Of a stretch of DNA of 64,000 nt, positions 37,717 through 50,900 are shown piece by piece. Numbering within the stretch: the stretch's first letter is position 1; every line of letters starts with the position of its first letter. The stretch comes from Primula veris (taxonomy: Eukaryota > Streptophyta > Magnoliopsida > Ericales > Primulaceae), in assembly GCA_963682055.1 (NCBI GenBank), contig OY821744.1:33828967-33892966 (forward strand). The letters run 5' to 3'. The notes beneath the pieces are model-generated. The model was not told the origin of the DNA. It was given only the letters and a program-made list of their open reading frames with translations, and ran no database searches. A program made the position numbers and the translations under genes.

Positions 37717-38699
37717 TTAGTAATCGTAGCTAATGCGTTGCGTGTGCGGCGCGTAATTCAATAAAAATATATAAATTATGTATAGTTATAATATAAATAT
37801 GTGAGTAATACAAAAAAAACATAGTTTAAGATTTAAAAGAATGTTTGGTTATTAAAGACGGATAAATAGTTTTATTAGTTTTTAGTTTTTATATATTTAT
37901 TTGAGTATGATATTACTATAATTAATATAAATGTGTATGAGTATTTTTGAAAAAAAATGACTAAATTGGATAGACTCATTAGACTTGAGTTGACTTATTA
38001 CAATAGAATGATAGTTAAATTAAATATTACATATCTAAACAGGTTACATGTATATATACTTGAAAACATCGAAAAAGAATTTTTTTTTTCTTTTTCCGGA
38101 CCGCGCAGGGGTGCCCATAGAAGCATCCGCGCGCCCCTGCGTATACTAAACAACAATGTCAATAGAAACTCGATATTCTCTTGTATTTCATGTGACACTA
38201 TTTTCCTTTCAAATGATTTAACGTTGGTTTCGATACGACAACAACCAATAAAAGTTGGAATAGTTTTCCATTTGCATGTTATAGATGTCCATGGTAATCT
38301 ATCCAAATGTTGCACGTATGTAAGATTCCCAACGTCCTCTCAAACGTGTAAAATAAGAAGATGATAAAAAAGACAAGTCAAAGTTGGTCTTGCTTTGTGC
38401 TTTCTAAGTTCAACTTAATTAGCGATCAACAGCTAGCCACAATAATTATTAGTCAAACGAGTCTATCTAATTTAGTCATTTTTTTTTTTCAAAAATACTC
38501 ATACACCTTTATATTAATTACAATAACGTTATACTTCCATAAAAATATAAAAAATAAAAACTAATAAAACTATTTATCACTCTTTAATAACCAAACTGTT
38601 TTTTTTTATTATCCACGTATTTATATCATAATTATATATATTTTCTATATTTTTATATATTACGAAGCACGCGCAACGCGTATGACACGATTACTAATA
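37717..38699. mobile_element. Long-TIR nonautonomous DNA transposon (about 0.98 kb)
   Basis: The left arm (about 37,718-37,985) and right arm (about 38,435-38,698) are imperfect inverted repeats of about 260 bases. Both start TTAGTAATCG when read inward and share TTTGGTTATTAAAGA, AATAGTTTTATTAGTTTTTA, GTGTATGAGTATTTTTGAAA and TGACTAAATT(G/A)GATAGACTC. The core of about 450 bases holds a GC-rich near-palindrome at 38,098-38,145 (CGCAGGGGTGCCCAT and GCGCGCCCCTGCG). Long inverted repeats suggest a Mutator-like element, but I could not settle a 9-11 bp target duplication. The core's open frames match nothing I recognise. Confidence 0.75.
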
Positions 38700-41600
38700 T
38701 TGCTATATTTTTTCTAAACAAGAATTCAATAATTATGCCGTGTTTTAGTCTTCTACAGAAGAGAACAAATCTTATATATATATTCTCTACCCCATTTCAT
38801 GCCCCGTTACTTATTTTATCCAATTTTTTTAAAAAAAAACTTGAAAAAAATTATACAATTAATATAACACATGTATTAATACATTTCAATAATTATTTTT
38901 AAAAGAAAATCCACACACAATTTATTTTGGAATAAATATATAAATTAGTGTAAATTAAATATTAAATGTTAAAAAATTTATCTAAAACAATATATACTAT
39001 ATCCAAATGTTTAAAAATTTGAATACAATATAATATAAAATCTTATAAATTTGCAGAACAAATTATGAAAATTTAAAATTTGAGTGAAAATAAGTAAGAA
39101 CACACAAGTGATAAAGAATATGAGGTAAAAGATTTGCACTAGACTATCATAATGCGTTGCCTAAACCTGTATCTTTTACACGGTTATTGGTGTCTGGAAA
39201 ATAAAATTACTATATAATCATTTCAACTATAAGAAATATCTTGTTTATACTACTTAAAAGTTTTTATTTCAATCCAATATAGTTAACTGGAATTCTGGAC
39301 CTAAACTACGTACGGAGTAATTATATTTTTTGGATCTAAATAAAAAGTTTTCTATAAAAAAAAAATGGAGTTTTCTTAAGCCCCTTGTATTTTTATAATA
39401 CGTAGTAGTTACATATTGGTTAGTATTGCTCTACAAAGGTTGAATTTAATTACGATATTGCGAATTATATGCACATCTCTCATGCACAATGCTTCCTATA
39501 CTTATTGTTAATTAATTATTTGTGGAAGAAATTAGACAAAAACCCAGGTTAGAATATTGTACGTCTATCAATTAAAGAATAAAAAATCTCAATCTGTTAA
39601 TTATTATAAACACAATATTTTCCGCTAAACTCGATAAGCAAAGTAGTTTAGTAGCTTTTATAGAGTTATAATAGACATGATCAGCAACAAACAATTAATA
39701 CTGCAATATGCAGCTATAGTGAAATTATACAATTATACATGATGTTCTTGATCTTATTAGATTTTACACTCTTTTTTAATCTTATTATTCAAATTAAGTA
39801 CTCAGTTGAAGGTTCTGTTTTCATAAAAGAAATAGGGAAACTTTGAAATATTCCCATATGCAATATGAGGCTATAATGCAATACATTTGTGTAGTCAAGA
39901 TCAACAAGCTTTATGTAGCAAATTAATGCTTGAAAATAGTTGTTACTTGTTATGCTTTTGTGATGTTTTTTTTGAGAAAATTGAAAATGCATATGGAACC
40001 AAAAATGATTTCTTTTCACTTTTACTACTTAATGATCTTGACCAAAAATGCATTTGATTTGCAGAAAGTAGACAATTCAAACAACCCTTAATATATTTAT
40101 TTGTCTACAACAAAAGAAGCAAATTAATGATTCATCAACGTGTATATAAAACCAAACAGCTTGCGTGACTATACTGTGGTTGTCGTAATTGACAACATAC
40201 AATAAAAATGGACTATATAAAGGTGAAATTATAGATTGTTTTTGACTTTTTTTAATTAAATAAAGAGTTGATTTTATTTCAATTCTCCAGCTTAAAATGA
40301 GATTATGTATTTCTTCAAGCGAAGATGGCTTGATTAGTACTTCAAATTAATCAATCAAATGCATGAAACATTAATAAAAGAACACAAATTAAAATCGAGT
40401 TCAAGAAAACAAGCCTTGTGAAAATGTTATTTTTTACAATGACACTTCTAAAATGATTGAAACGTCGAGAGTTAAACATTAAATTTGCCAAAAATTTGCA
40501 CAAAGCTGTAAATTCGTGGGGCAGTTTAGAAAAAATGAGTAATTAAGTCGGATAGGTAATATATGTCCAAAAAACAAGCCAAATAAACGTGTTAACATTT
40601 TTATGGTACTCTTGCAGATAATTAGCCAACGAAGCAGGTGATCCACTATTAGTGCAACAACACTTTAATTACAAATCACCATCACTCATTTGATCATAAC
40701 ATTTAACATTATGATGGGCGCTAAAGGCCACCACAAACAAGTTGACCAAAATGGCTTCTAGTGAAAAATTTGATAATAACTAATCCTAACATCAATACGA
40801 AATTCTCAAGATCGATATATAAGTTGATACATTAATATCATGAATTTGTTGACGTAGCATTGTAGGAACAACGTTTTCATAATCCAAGTCTAGATTGATC
40901 ATCTTCTAATGTGGAAACTATAGGTGCTTACAAAATAATTGCGCTCGTCTATTAATTAACGGGGTTGAAATCCTTTTCTTTCGATCGGCGTTCATTGTCT
41001 AATTAAACAACACCAAATTACCTTAGTGTTTTTTGAACGGAATGACTATCATGGGGCTTGTCCCATGAAGGTAATATTAATTAAAAAAACAACGACACCA
41101 GATTTCTTTGTTTTTTGAAAAGATTCGAGTAAAACAACGACATTGATGCAGAAAATCAGAAATGAATTTTAGCTATACGACATCAGCAAAAGACGATAGA
41201 GGAATATACTACATGACGTGCCAATGTGATGGGCTTTATGGCTTAATAATTGGCGCGCAGTTGAATTTACTATAATTAAGGCAAAGATAAAAATTGTAAA
41301 ATTCCAGTTAATTACAAAATAACGAAGCCAAGATGAATCTCTTTATTTAGATGGCTATCAGTGCTTAATTAACAAACAATTATGCCTATTATATAGATTA
41401 GTCAAAAATAGTATTCTTATAAATGTTCACATGTTAATTTAAGGCTTCTATAGTCCAAGTTTACAGTTAAGTTCTTCTGCGATCCAACATCATTAACCTA
41501 ATTTTCTTGCCTGTCTGCCAAAAATAAAATAAAATTATTTAGCATCTTACGTATATATAATTTCTCTATTTTTCAGTAGGTTTTAATGGCAAAGAAACAA

Positions 41601-41712
41601 AGTTATATATAGGTTACTATTAAACTACTTCTTTTAAGCATTAAGTATGAACATTTTCATGTGATTGATATATACATGAACCGAAAATATGTAGAATATT
41701 AAACTGATATCA
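38700..41712. other. Gene-free, repeat-bearing stretch
   Basis: No gene is supported. About 38,790-39,060 (CCCCATTTCATGCCCCGTTA, then ACATGTATTAATACATT(T/C)CAAT and TTTATTTTGGAAT) is clearly related to 63,745-64,000, which runs in the same orientation, so these are two copies of one dispersed repeat. The rest is AT-rich sequence without clear structure. Confidence 0.5.
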
Positions 41713-41894
41713 CACTATAAAAAAATATCCAAATAGCGACGGGATTAGTGACGGTATTTTTTGTTACGAGCTTATTAGCGACGGTTTTTGTGACGGTTTA
41801 GTCAATTTGCGACAGATTTGTGATAACTTTTTAAATTAACGACAGACTTGTGACAGCTTTTGACTCTCACTAAATCAAACATTATTTTGTATTG
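41713..41894. mobile_element. CACTA-type MITE, copy B (182 bp), inverted
   Basis: Reverse complement of the element at 4,394-4,576. It starts CACTATAAAAAAATA, ends with a diverged TTTTGTATTG, and is flanked on both sides by TCA as a 3-bp target duplication. It shares TAGCGACGG, TAGTGACGG and TTTGTGACGG subterminal units and a central TTTTTTGTTACGAGCTTATT block with copy A. Confidence 0.85.
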
Positions 41895-44600
41895 TCATTA
41901 GGACAGCCAAATTATTCCCCAAAAATATACTTACGTGTATAATAAACTTAGGCAATGTTTTTTTTTTCTCTATGAAATCAAAATTGCGTGCAGTTTAAAT
42001 GAAAGAATCGTTTCAACCCACTCACGTGCTAAATTATATGATACTAATCCTAATTCGCACACTATGTGTGACACTTAATTGTATAAAGTCAATATTTTTA
42101 AAAAAATTACAAATATGATGAAATGAATATATTAAATTAAAATTCATATATATATATATATAATGTTTTATTGTTATAAGAGTATAAAAATACATGTATA
42201 ATGACTTTTTGGGAGATGAATTAATATGTGTGAAAAAAAAAACATATTTATTACTTATTTATGTATTTAAATTGCATTAAGCTATTTGAGTAATTAATAA
42301 ATTAAAATAGAAGCATTTTTGAAAAAAATAGGTAAAATATATTAATAGTATAATAAGGTCCGCACTTTAAAATCAGGATTTTTAGAAGCATAAAATATTT
42401 CTAAGAATCACAGCTTTCAGAAAAATCAGACACCAATTCTCCACATATAATAGGTGTACATATATGTATGCCGTGTACATATGTGATAATTAATTGATAG
42501 GGATATGGCTATATTAATTACGTTACATGTAATATTGGCTAAAGATAGATTTCCCATTTAATGAAAGATACTAATTCATTCTATATGGATAAAAAAAATA
42601 AGAGTTACTTACAAATAAATATATACAAATCAATTTAAATAAAAAAAAACTCATCTATGTGTATTTTTTTTTTTACAATTATGTACATATACTTATTTAC
42701 AATTAAGTACATATGTTATAAAAAAACAATAAAATATCAAAAAACGAAAAAAATCAAAAAAATCAAAAAAACTAAAAAAACGAAAAAAACGAAAAAAACA
42801 AAAAAATTAAAAAAAATTAAAAAAATTATACATAGTATCAAACAGAATTCGACATGATTGGACATGATTAGATATGATTAAACAGGATTAGACATATAAT
42901 ATTTGACAGAATTAGACAGGATCAAACATGATTAGACATATAAGATTGAACAGGATCAGACGAGATCACACATATTTTTTGTATAAAAAATGTATTTTTA
43001 AAATTTTTAATTTTTAATTTTTTTAATTTTTTAATTTTTTGATTTTTTAATGACATATGTATCTATTTGTAAATAAATTCACAAAATATGTATTTTTTTT
43101 TATAAAAAAAGTCATCAAAATCAAAATAACCATATATATATATATATATATATCTTAACACGTGGGTGTTGTTAATGAATGTAGATATGCATGGATGTGT
43201 ACATAAAATACGTGACCTCTTAGTACTTTGCTTCATCCATTGTTGAATAGAGAATTTATTAGAATCAAAGTTTTGTGTCGACTGCCGCCATAAGTCCCCA
43301 AATTAACATAATTATAAGTACTCTTAAAAAATGTATTTAATTAGTTCCTTAAACTATTAAAGATTAATAACTTTCATTAATATAAATCTCATGACACTGT
43401 GATCAATAATCACTTGCTGTTTTTTGTTTGTAAGATAATTAATATTGGCCAGGCTCATGATCATGTTTAATATTATATTTTGTTAATTAATCTACCTAAA
43501 ATTATGCCGTATTAGAATACATTTTAAAAAAAAAATGGTTAGAGAACATGTCATTATTTGAGATGCTATTAATATAAGAAAGAAACACTCAACTTGTACT
43601 TTATTTGGATTAGGATTGGTATATATATACAACTCAAATAATTGATACTTCGTACTCATACTGATATAAATGTCCAAGCCCTTACCCCCTGTCATTTTTT
43701 TAAAACAAATTATACTTAATTTAGTGTTGCTAATCACCATATTTTATGTTAATTAATGTGGTTTCATATTAGTTTATATATGAGCGATTTGGCTTAACTA
43801 GCTTCTTGATTATTTAATTGGTTGGAAACCTCACTACAAGAAAAATTGATTAGCAACAGCATAGTTACAAAATATCAACGTACATATATAAAATTGTTGT
43901 TACTCTGAAAATATATATAATAACAGGATCAACAACATTTCCCTAACTAATTAACCCTTAATTATCCCAAACTGGAAAAATATATACACCGTTTACTAAT
44001 ATGAAATATCATAACTTTGTAACTAAAAGGCGATAATTTCGTGCGGGATTATGTATAATTATTAATTATATATATACATGAAGAAGCTATAAGTAGTCGG
44101 ATTGTGCAATCATTTTTGTTAAGTTTACTAAAATGTGGTATATGTGAGTATATTTCTAGAAATAAGAACATGTTAGCTCAAACCTTAAAATTATAACTTC
44201 ATTTGTTATTTCTTCACATAAGGCGAATCATTGGTTGGATTGTATTACTATTTCTATTTTCAAAATATATTAGTGCTGAAACTGATGAATAGAAAATAAA
44301 TAAAAAATAAATGGACAGAAACTCGATCTTACAATTTTATTTTAATTTAATCACTAATGTCAATAAGAAAAATAATGATCATTCTTTGCGATAAAAGAAT
44401 TACATATAAAAGACATATATACAATAAAGCATAATGGAATTTTTGATTAATTATATCAATGGTCCCCATAGTTTCAACTAAAGTTTGTTCTGGTCCTTTT
44501 ACTTCCATTTATAACAATACAAAATTCTATCGATTGACCTTTCCTTGCTTCCATTCACAGAACCAAATTTATGTCTAATCTATTGAGAGGAAAAGTGTAA
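41895..44600. other. Gene-free, repeat-bearing stretch upstream of SULTR3
   Basis: No gene is supported. It includes a foldback-like block at 42,590-43,110, TA microsatellites near 42,150 and 43,131-43,152, and a CACTACAAGAAAAA end of a CACTA-type element at 43,832 whose partner end I could not find. The open frame at 42,657-42,857 is a Lys/Thr low-complexity by-product. Confidence 0.45.
42590..43110. repeat. Foldback-like element with GATTAGACAT core repeats
   Basis: The left arm (about 42,655-42,835) consists of short A-rich units such as AAAAAAATC and AAAAAAACG; the right arm (about 42,985-43,055) consists of T-rich AATTTTTT and GATTTTTT units, so the arms can pair. Between them, about 42,840-42,970 holds about ten degenerate copies of (A/G)GACATGATTAGACAT. 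Both outer ends carry ATGTACATA or CATATGTAT blocks next to TATTTTTTTTT. Ends and target duplication are unresolved. Confidence 0.6.
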
Positions 44601-44724
44601 TTCACCTTATCATTATATATGGAGATGCATAAGTCAGGCAAACTTGTAATATTCAACTACAAAAAGTTAAGGGGCCCAAAAAAGCACTCACAATATAGAT
44701 ACATACCATGCATCTCTACTCACT

Positions 44725-44738
44725 ACTATATATATTAT
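44725..44738 (+). promoter_or_regulatory. Candidate TATA box for SULTR3
   Basis: CTATATATATTATC lies about 190 bases upstream of the SULTR3 start codon, at a distance consistent with a 5' UTR of roughly 160 nt. It is a plausible core promoter, but TATA-like runs are common in this AT-rich DNA, so it is only a candidate. Confidence 0.35.
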
Positions 44739-44803
44739 CCATCCAAGCCCTCATTCAAGCTCAAAGAGTTCATAACCAACCCCTTCACCACCACATTTAT
44801 CCC

Positions 44804-44913
44804 CACTACAAAAAAAAAAAAACACATTCGGGTCGGAATAAATTTGGTGCGAAGTTGTCGCAACTGACCAAATCGGTGTGTTTTCATTGTTTTAACTCTT
44901 TTTTTTGTAGCAC
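44804..44913. mobile_element. Small CACTA-like MITE in the SULTR3 5' leader
   Basis: Starts CACTACAAAAAAAA and ends TTTTTTTTGTAG at 44,910, with partly complementary inner parts (AACACATTCGGGT against ACCAAATCGGTGTGTT). The 5' terminus matches the CACTACAA ends of CACTA-type elements; the 3' end is diverged (GTAGCAC rather than GTAGTG), and I cannot see a clear 3-bp target duplication. The right end is 14 bases before the SULTR3 ATG, so the element probably forms much of the 5' UTR. Confidence 0.6.
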
Positions 44914-44924
44914 TCTTTCTCTCA

Positions 44925-47900
44925 ATGGGAAATGACGACTACGTGTACCCGGTGGAGCGGGCTCGCCCTGTGGAAATACCGCCACCTCGTCCCTTCATCA
45001 AGTCCCTCGGATCCACTTTTAAGGAGACCTTTTTCCCGGATGACCCTCTTCGACAATTCAAGAACAAACCCTTGTCTAAGAAATTCATACTGGGTCTTCA
45101 ATACTTTTTCCCGATATTTGAGTGGGGCCCACGCTATACTCTCGACTATTTAAAATCTGATTTAATCGCGGGTATTACTATAGCCAGCCTTGCTATCCCT
45201 CAGGGCATTAGTTATGCCAAGCTTGCTAACTTGCCACCTATTCTTGGACTATGTAAGTAAGATTTTTATGATAAGTATGATAACAAGGGAAATCAGATAC
45301 CTAAAAAGAGTTATTTGCAAACTTTTCCTACAGAATTTCGAAAAATATACTAAGGGATATGCAAATGTTGAAATTGTGAACTGTATGTAAATCTTTCCGG
45401 GATGAGGAGACGAATTCCTCGTAAGCTAAAGCAAAGATGTAGGCAAAGTTTTGTGGCATGCACAAGTGATCAAATTGCAAATTTTAACTTCTTAGGAATT
45501 CGATCCTCACCTCATCCCGGAAAAAAAATACATACAAGTTTTGTGTTTAAAGGCTAGATTAACCAATATCACAGTGTCTTAACATTTTGTGTTCAAAATT
45601 TAATTAACTTGTTTTCAGATTCAAGTTTTGTGCCGCCACTTGTGTACGCGATGATGGGAAGTTCGAGAGATTTAGCTGTCGGGACAGTCGCTGTGGCTTC
45701 ACTGCTTACGGCTTCAATGTTGGGAAGTGAAGTGAATGCTAATGAGAACCCAACTCTTTATCTTCATCTAGCTTTTACTGCTACCTTCATTGCTGGCCTT
45801 TTACAAGCTTCTTTGGGATTATTAAGGTTAGTTATCATTGATTACTCCTTTCGTGCATGGCCTTTTTGTACATGGTATTTCACTCACTCAAAAATGGCGA
45901 AGGAATCTAGGCATTTTCTCAACATAAAAATATAATGGTCTGTCCAACCATTGATTTTAGTGGTGTTCACGGTCTCGGTTGTAACGGTTTTTCATATTGA
46001 AATGGGTTGAAAAAAAATAACCCCGGATCAGACTAGTATAATTTTCAGGCCAAACCAGACCCGACCAACAGTCCGGTCTGGTTTCAGGCTGGCTTACGGG
46101 TTAAACGTTTCGTTTCGGTTATGGGTTGAGTTTTGAATATTGTCGCGGTTTCACAATAAATGCAACATAGTAAATTGCCTTTCCAAAAAAAAAAAACTCA
46201 AACAAATAATGGCTATGGTTATTTATTAATTAGGATTAAAAATCAATGGCTGAGATAATTTATATTTATTATACTTAATTTATTATATAATTTGTTAATT
46301 AACATATATATATATATATATATATATATACTCGGGTAGTTTTAGTAGGTTAAAACAGTTTTCACGGTTTGGTTTTAACGGGCCAACACAGTTTGGTCTG
46401 GTTTGGTTCGGTCTGATTTTTTATTAGTTAGACATAGCCTAACTCATTAAGAACGGTCTTGAATTTTTTAAACCCTAACCCTAACCCAGATCAAGTAGGT
46501 AAAAATCCAAACCCGACCAGACCAAAATCTTTCTAAATACATGTACTATTACTTTCCGGGCTAGTTAATATCTACTTTCTTCTCTCCTTTATATAATCAC
46601 CATTCACCAAGCCATGATTTTTTTTTTGAAATTATCTTTTTGCAAGCTTTTAACATGAAAAATATAAGAGACTATTTATTGATAGACTTAAGTGATCAAG
46701 ACGCTTGAAAACGTCTTGTTTGGGGGTTGAGTAGACAAATTATCAGTAGATTTTCTATAATAGACAAACATACACTTATCAAGTTGTTTACTACCCTCTC
46801 TCCGTTCCTAATTAATTGTTTATTACAAAATTATGTGCAATTTAATCGGCCAATAACTTGTATCAAAATTATCGGAATTAATCATATAATTTAGACATTA
46901 AATTATATGATTTACTTTTTGAAAATTTTCATTTTAACAGTTTTAATACATATCAAAATTGTTATCTTTCCTTCTCCCTTCTGGAGGGGATTAATTATCT
47001 GTAAAATTATGGGGATTCTTAAAACCAAATAAACATTTGCTTTGGGATTGATAAAGCATTAATTCAATAAATAATTTAAACAATATTAAATACTAGAAAT
47101 TTGCAATTCATATAGAGAAATGAAGTTTACCCTTATTTATTGTTGTAAATGTCGCAGGTTAGGGTTCATAGTGGATTTCCTTTCACATGCGACCATAGTT
47201 GGGTTCATGGCAGGTGCGGCCACGGTTGTGTGTCTACAGCAGCTAAAAGGGATACTCGGACTTGACCATTTTACCAGTGCTACTGATCTTGTATCGGTTA
47301 TGCGATCCGTCCTCACCCAGACACATAAGGTCTCTTCATCAATTATAATTTACACATCTCCATCACCAATAAACATATATTTAATATTCCATCACCAGTA
47401 TTAATCTCTCCTGAACATTTAATTCTTTTTTCCATATAATGATAGTAATGTGTGGTTATACTATCTTTTATTACTAATTAAGTTATATTCCTTACAAGCA
47501 CAAAAATCACTCAAAAAACAAGACTTGGAAGTAAAAAAAAAGAAACTAATTAAGTTATAAGATTTTTGTGTTTATAATTCCATTAATTTTTTAAGTGGAA
47601 TATAACTCTAATTATATTAACTGTGCAAGATCTCTCATATATAATAGATACTTATATTATTTAGGGCATATAAATAAGCATATTACTAATATTATTGCTT
47701 GATTAAATACAGTGGAGATGGGAAAGTGCTGTGTTGGGATGTTGTTTCTTGTTCTACCTCCTCCTAGCTCGATATTTTGTAAGTTATCACTTTTGTACCC
47801 ACTCCTTTTACATGTATTTTTTAATCTGAGTTTAGTACTATTTTCAAAACAAACCAAAATTTCAAATAAATTGATTAAATATAAACAGAGTAAAATAATA

Positions 47901-50900
47901 GTAATCGTAAAAAGCTTTTGGAGCTTAGGTAAGTCAAATGGTTTTAAGAAAGCAGGTGATATTATTGGACTATTGAAATTGAAAACTTGTACGATTACTT
48001 TTTTCCGCGCTAAATAATTAGAGCAATAATGTAGCAACTTCAATAATACGAGTGTAAACAAGCTAATTTTCAACATTAAGCTGCTCCCACTACAAAAGTA
48101 ATTAAGTTGTCTGGGGAAAACTTTTGACTTATCGACTGTTGAAACTTCGCTCAAAATTTCAATAAAATCTGGTCAACTAATTTTTTTAAAACACGTCAAG
48201 AAAATTAAGCTTGTTTCTCAATTTTCATATAGAATTAGCCACAAACTATAGAAGAAACGAATAACATGCATACACATGCATATCATAATTATTTAAAAAC
48301 ATTTTCTTCTCATTCTAGTTATGTGGTATTCCACTTTGCCTATTTGTAAAAAGTATGTAGATGAGAAAAAGGTTAATTATATACATCTCAATGCAAATGT
48401 TTTGTCACTTGTGAGGTTTCCTTAGGGATTTAATTTTTAAGATTTAACTTTATACTTTAAATAATTGTCTTAATTTTGATAATTACATGGCAGAGCAAAA
48501 GAAAACCAACTCTATTTTGGATATCAGCTATGGCTCCTTTGACATCAGTTATATTGGGAAGTGTTCTTGTATATCTCACTCATGCTGAAAAACATGGTGT
48601 TCAAGTGGTGAGTTACATTACTGAAAAATTCAAGCTTTAAGAGCATTTTTTTGATAGATTTTAAATAGATTTTATAACATATCAAAAACCAAAATAAAAA
48701 TATAGAACTGTAGGTGAGCCTACCCTAAACTTAAATATTAATCATTTTTTTTATATCCATTTGACACTTTTTTTATACAAACGGGTTGTGAACCAGACTA
48801 TATGACGACTGTTCCACAATAATTCTCCAAAACAATTGTATAATTAAAGAAAGTTCCCAGTATATACTACAGTATCATTTTATATGCAATAATCATGTAT
48901 TTGGGAATGTTAATAAGAATATTTAATAGATTAGGCAAGAGTGTGGAATTGTTGATGAAAATTTGGTCCATCCATGATCCAACCAACATTTTGTTGCTTT
49001 TACTCAATTAAGGCAATGGAAAAGCCTATCAATAGAGACATGTGACACAAAATGACATATAATATTGGGGCCACTAAAATGTGTAATATTGGTGACCTCA
49101 TTTGCTCCCTTTTTAGTACAACAGATCAACACGAATTTCAAATAATTGTCCCAAAACTTATTAAAATTATCAAAAGAGTTGGACCCATGTACTAGTTGAT
49201 CGATATAGCTAGTCCAAAAGTATATATACTTGATTGGTTGTGTTAAAAGACAGGTTTCTTTTGCACATGGACTTAATTGGACGGTTCTAATTGGTGGCTT
49301 TCTTTAAAAGTATCTTTTAGTTGGACTTTTAATTAGGAAAAAAAATTACACAACAAAAAGAAATGGATAAAAAGTTGCTCAAATTTCAAGTCAATTGCAG
49401 CGGCTAAAATTATGAATCTGAGCAAATAAAATACAACATTCTTTACGTAATAAAAACAAAAAGTTAGCTCTTTTTTTTTTTCTAATTTTTTTACTTGTCA
49501 GACTTAATGTACTTATTTAGTCAACCTAAGAGCCTGAACATTAATTCTTTTGACTGACAGTTGACTATTTCTTTTGATTTTTTCTTTAAAAAAATCAGAT
49601 TTTTTTAAAAAAATTATAAAACATGTTTATAAAATTTAGAATTGAGTTTCAAAATTTACTAAGTCAATTTTCTGATTTTTGTTTGTGTTTGTGTTTGTGT
49701 TTGTGTTTGTGTTTGTGTGTGTGTGTTTTTACATTTTTTTACCTTAACTTTATTAAACTTTACAAAAACTCAAAAGAAATCGTAAAATTATAAAATTTAG
49801 GTTCCGTAGTTAAAAACTGAGTTTTAAAAATTACAATAAAATATTAGTATGGACGTGAAAAAAAGTTCTGATAAAATGTGTTTTTTTTACAGATTGGACA
49901 CTTGGAAAAAGGGTTAAATCCACTGTCCATTGAGCATCTAACTTTTAGTTCACCTTACCTTTCATTGGCCATTAAAACTGGTATTATCACCGGTGTTATT
50001 GCTCTAGCGGTAAATTTCTTTTCATTTTCCTTTTTACTGCGTATTAGTTTTCATCTAAAAAAAATGAAAATGAAACGTTTCCTTATTAATATTAGTTGTA
50101 CGAATATGCTACTACTGTAGTACTAATTATACTTGTTCGATTAATAATCACATGTGACCATTTCACTAAGTGGTGGCGTTTTTATACTTTATATGAATAA
50201 GCGTAAATCTTTGTAAAGTAAAAGTGATGGATATTCGATGAGGATGAAAGCTTATCGATCCAACAAATATCTACGGCTCTTTTCAGTACAGTATCTATAT
50301 GACTATATTTCATTCTTAGAATATTTCCCTTTAGTTAATAGTATCGACGATACTTTCGACGATATTCTAGTCCCATAGCTCGCACATTTGTCCCACACTT
50401 TTTTTTTTCGTGAAGGCATATTAAATCGCCTTTGACGTTGTGTATGATAAAGAATAATCGGATTATCTTACGCATATTCAAAGTTTTAACTTTTAAGGTT
50501 CTTCACATTATTAATGAAATAGGGCGTATTTCCACCAATTTATATATAAAAAATGTTCTCATACGAAAATATAAAAATATTTTTTAACCCTTTCACAATG
50601 TAGTATGTGAAGTGATAGCTAGTTTGGCATGACTACCAGTTTTATTTGTCTACATTCTACTGATAGAGTGCAATCTAGACAATAATTCAAGATTTCTTTG
50701 AAAAATAAAATCATGAATTTTTTTTCTTGGTAAGTAAATCATGACATTTTTGAAGCAAATATTACCCGTTTCGGTGATTTATCAAGGAAAGGGGGAAAAT
50801 GCTGTAAATGTCAAGACAGGTTATATATCCACATGTATCACAGAGAATTTAATTTAAAAAACGGACTCGAGGCTAATGTGGAATAGCAATTAATTTTATG

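Noticed and set aside
37998..38364. Open frames on both strands in the core of the long-TIR element
   Set aside because: Neither resembles a transposase or any other family; the plus-strand frame only vaguely recalls transposon-borne DNA-binding proteins. They run into the inverted arms.
42657..42857. Lys/Thr-rich open frame
   Set aside because: It is a translation of AAAAAAACG-type low-complexity DNA within a foldback-like repeat.
43832..44913. A single 1.1 kb CACTA element from CACTACAAGAAAAA to the GTAG before SULTR3
   Set aside because: The two ends differ (CACTACAAGAAAA against a poly-A type), no 3-bp target duplication matches, and the right end pairs better with 44,804.
46470..46487. 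Interstitial telomere from a chromosome fusion
   Set aside because: It has fewer than three units, is of the CCCTAA rather than CCCTAAA type, and lies inside a dispersed repeat.
47657..48154. 165-codon minus-strand frame within the SULTR3 gene
   Set aside because: It overlaps SULTR3 exon 4 and its introns on the opposite strand and has no motif.
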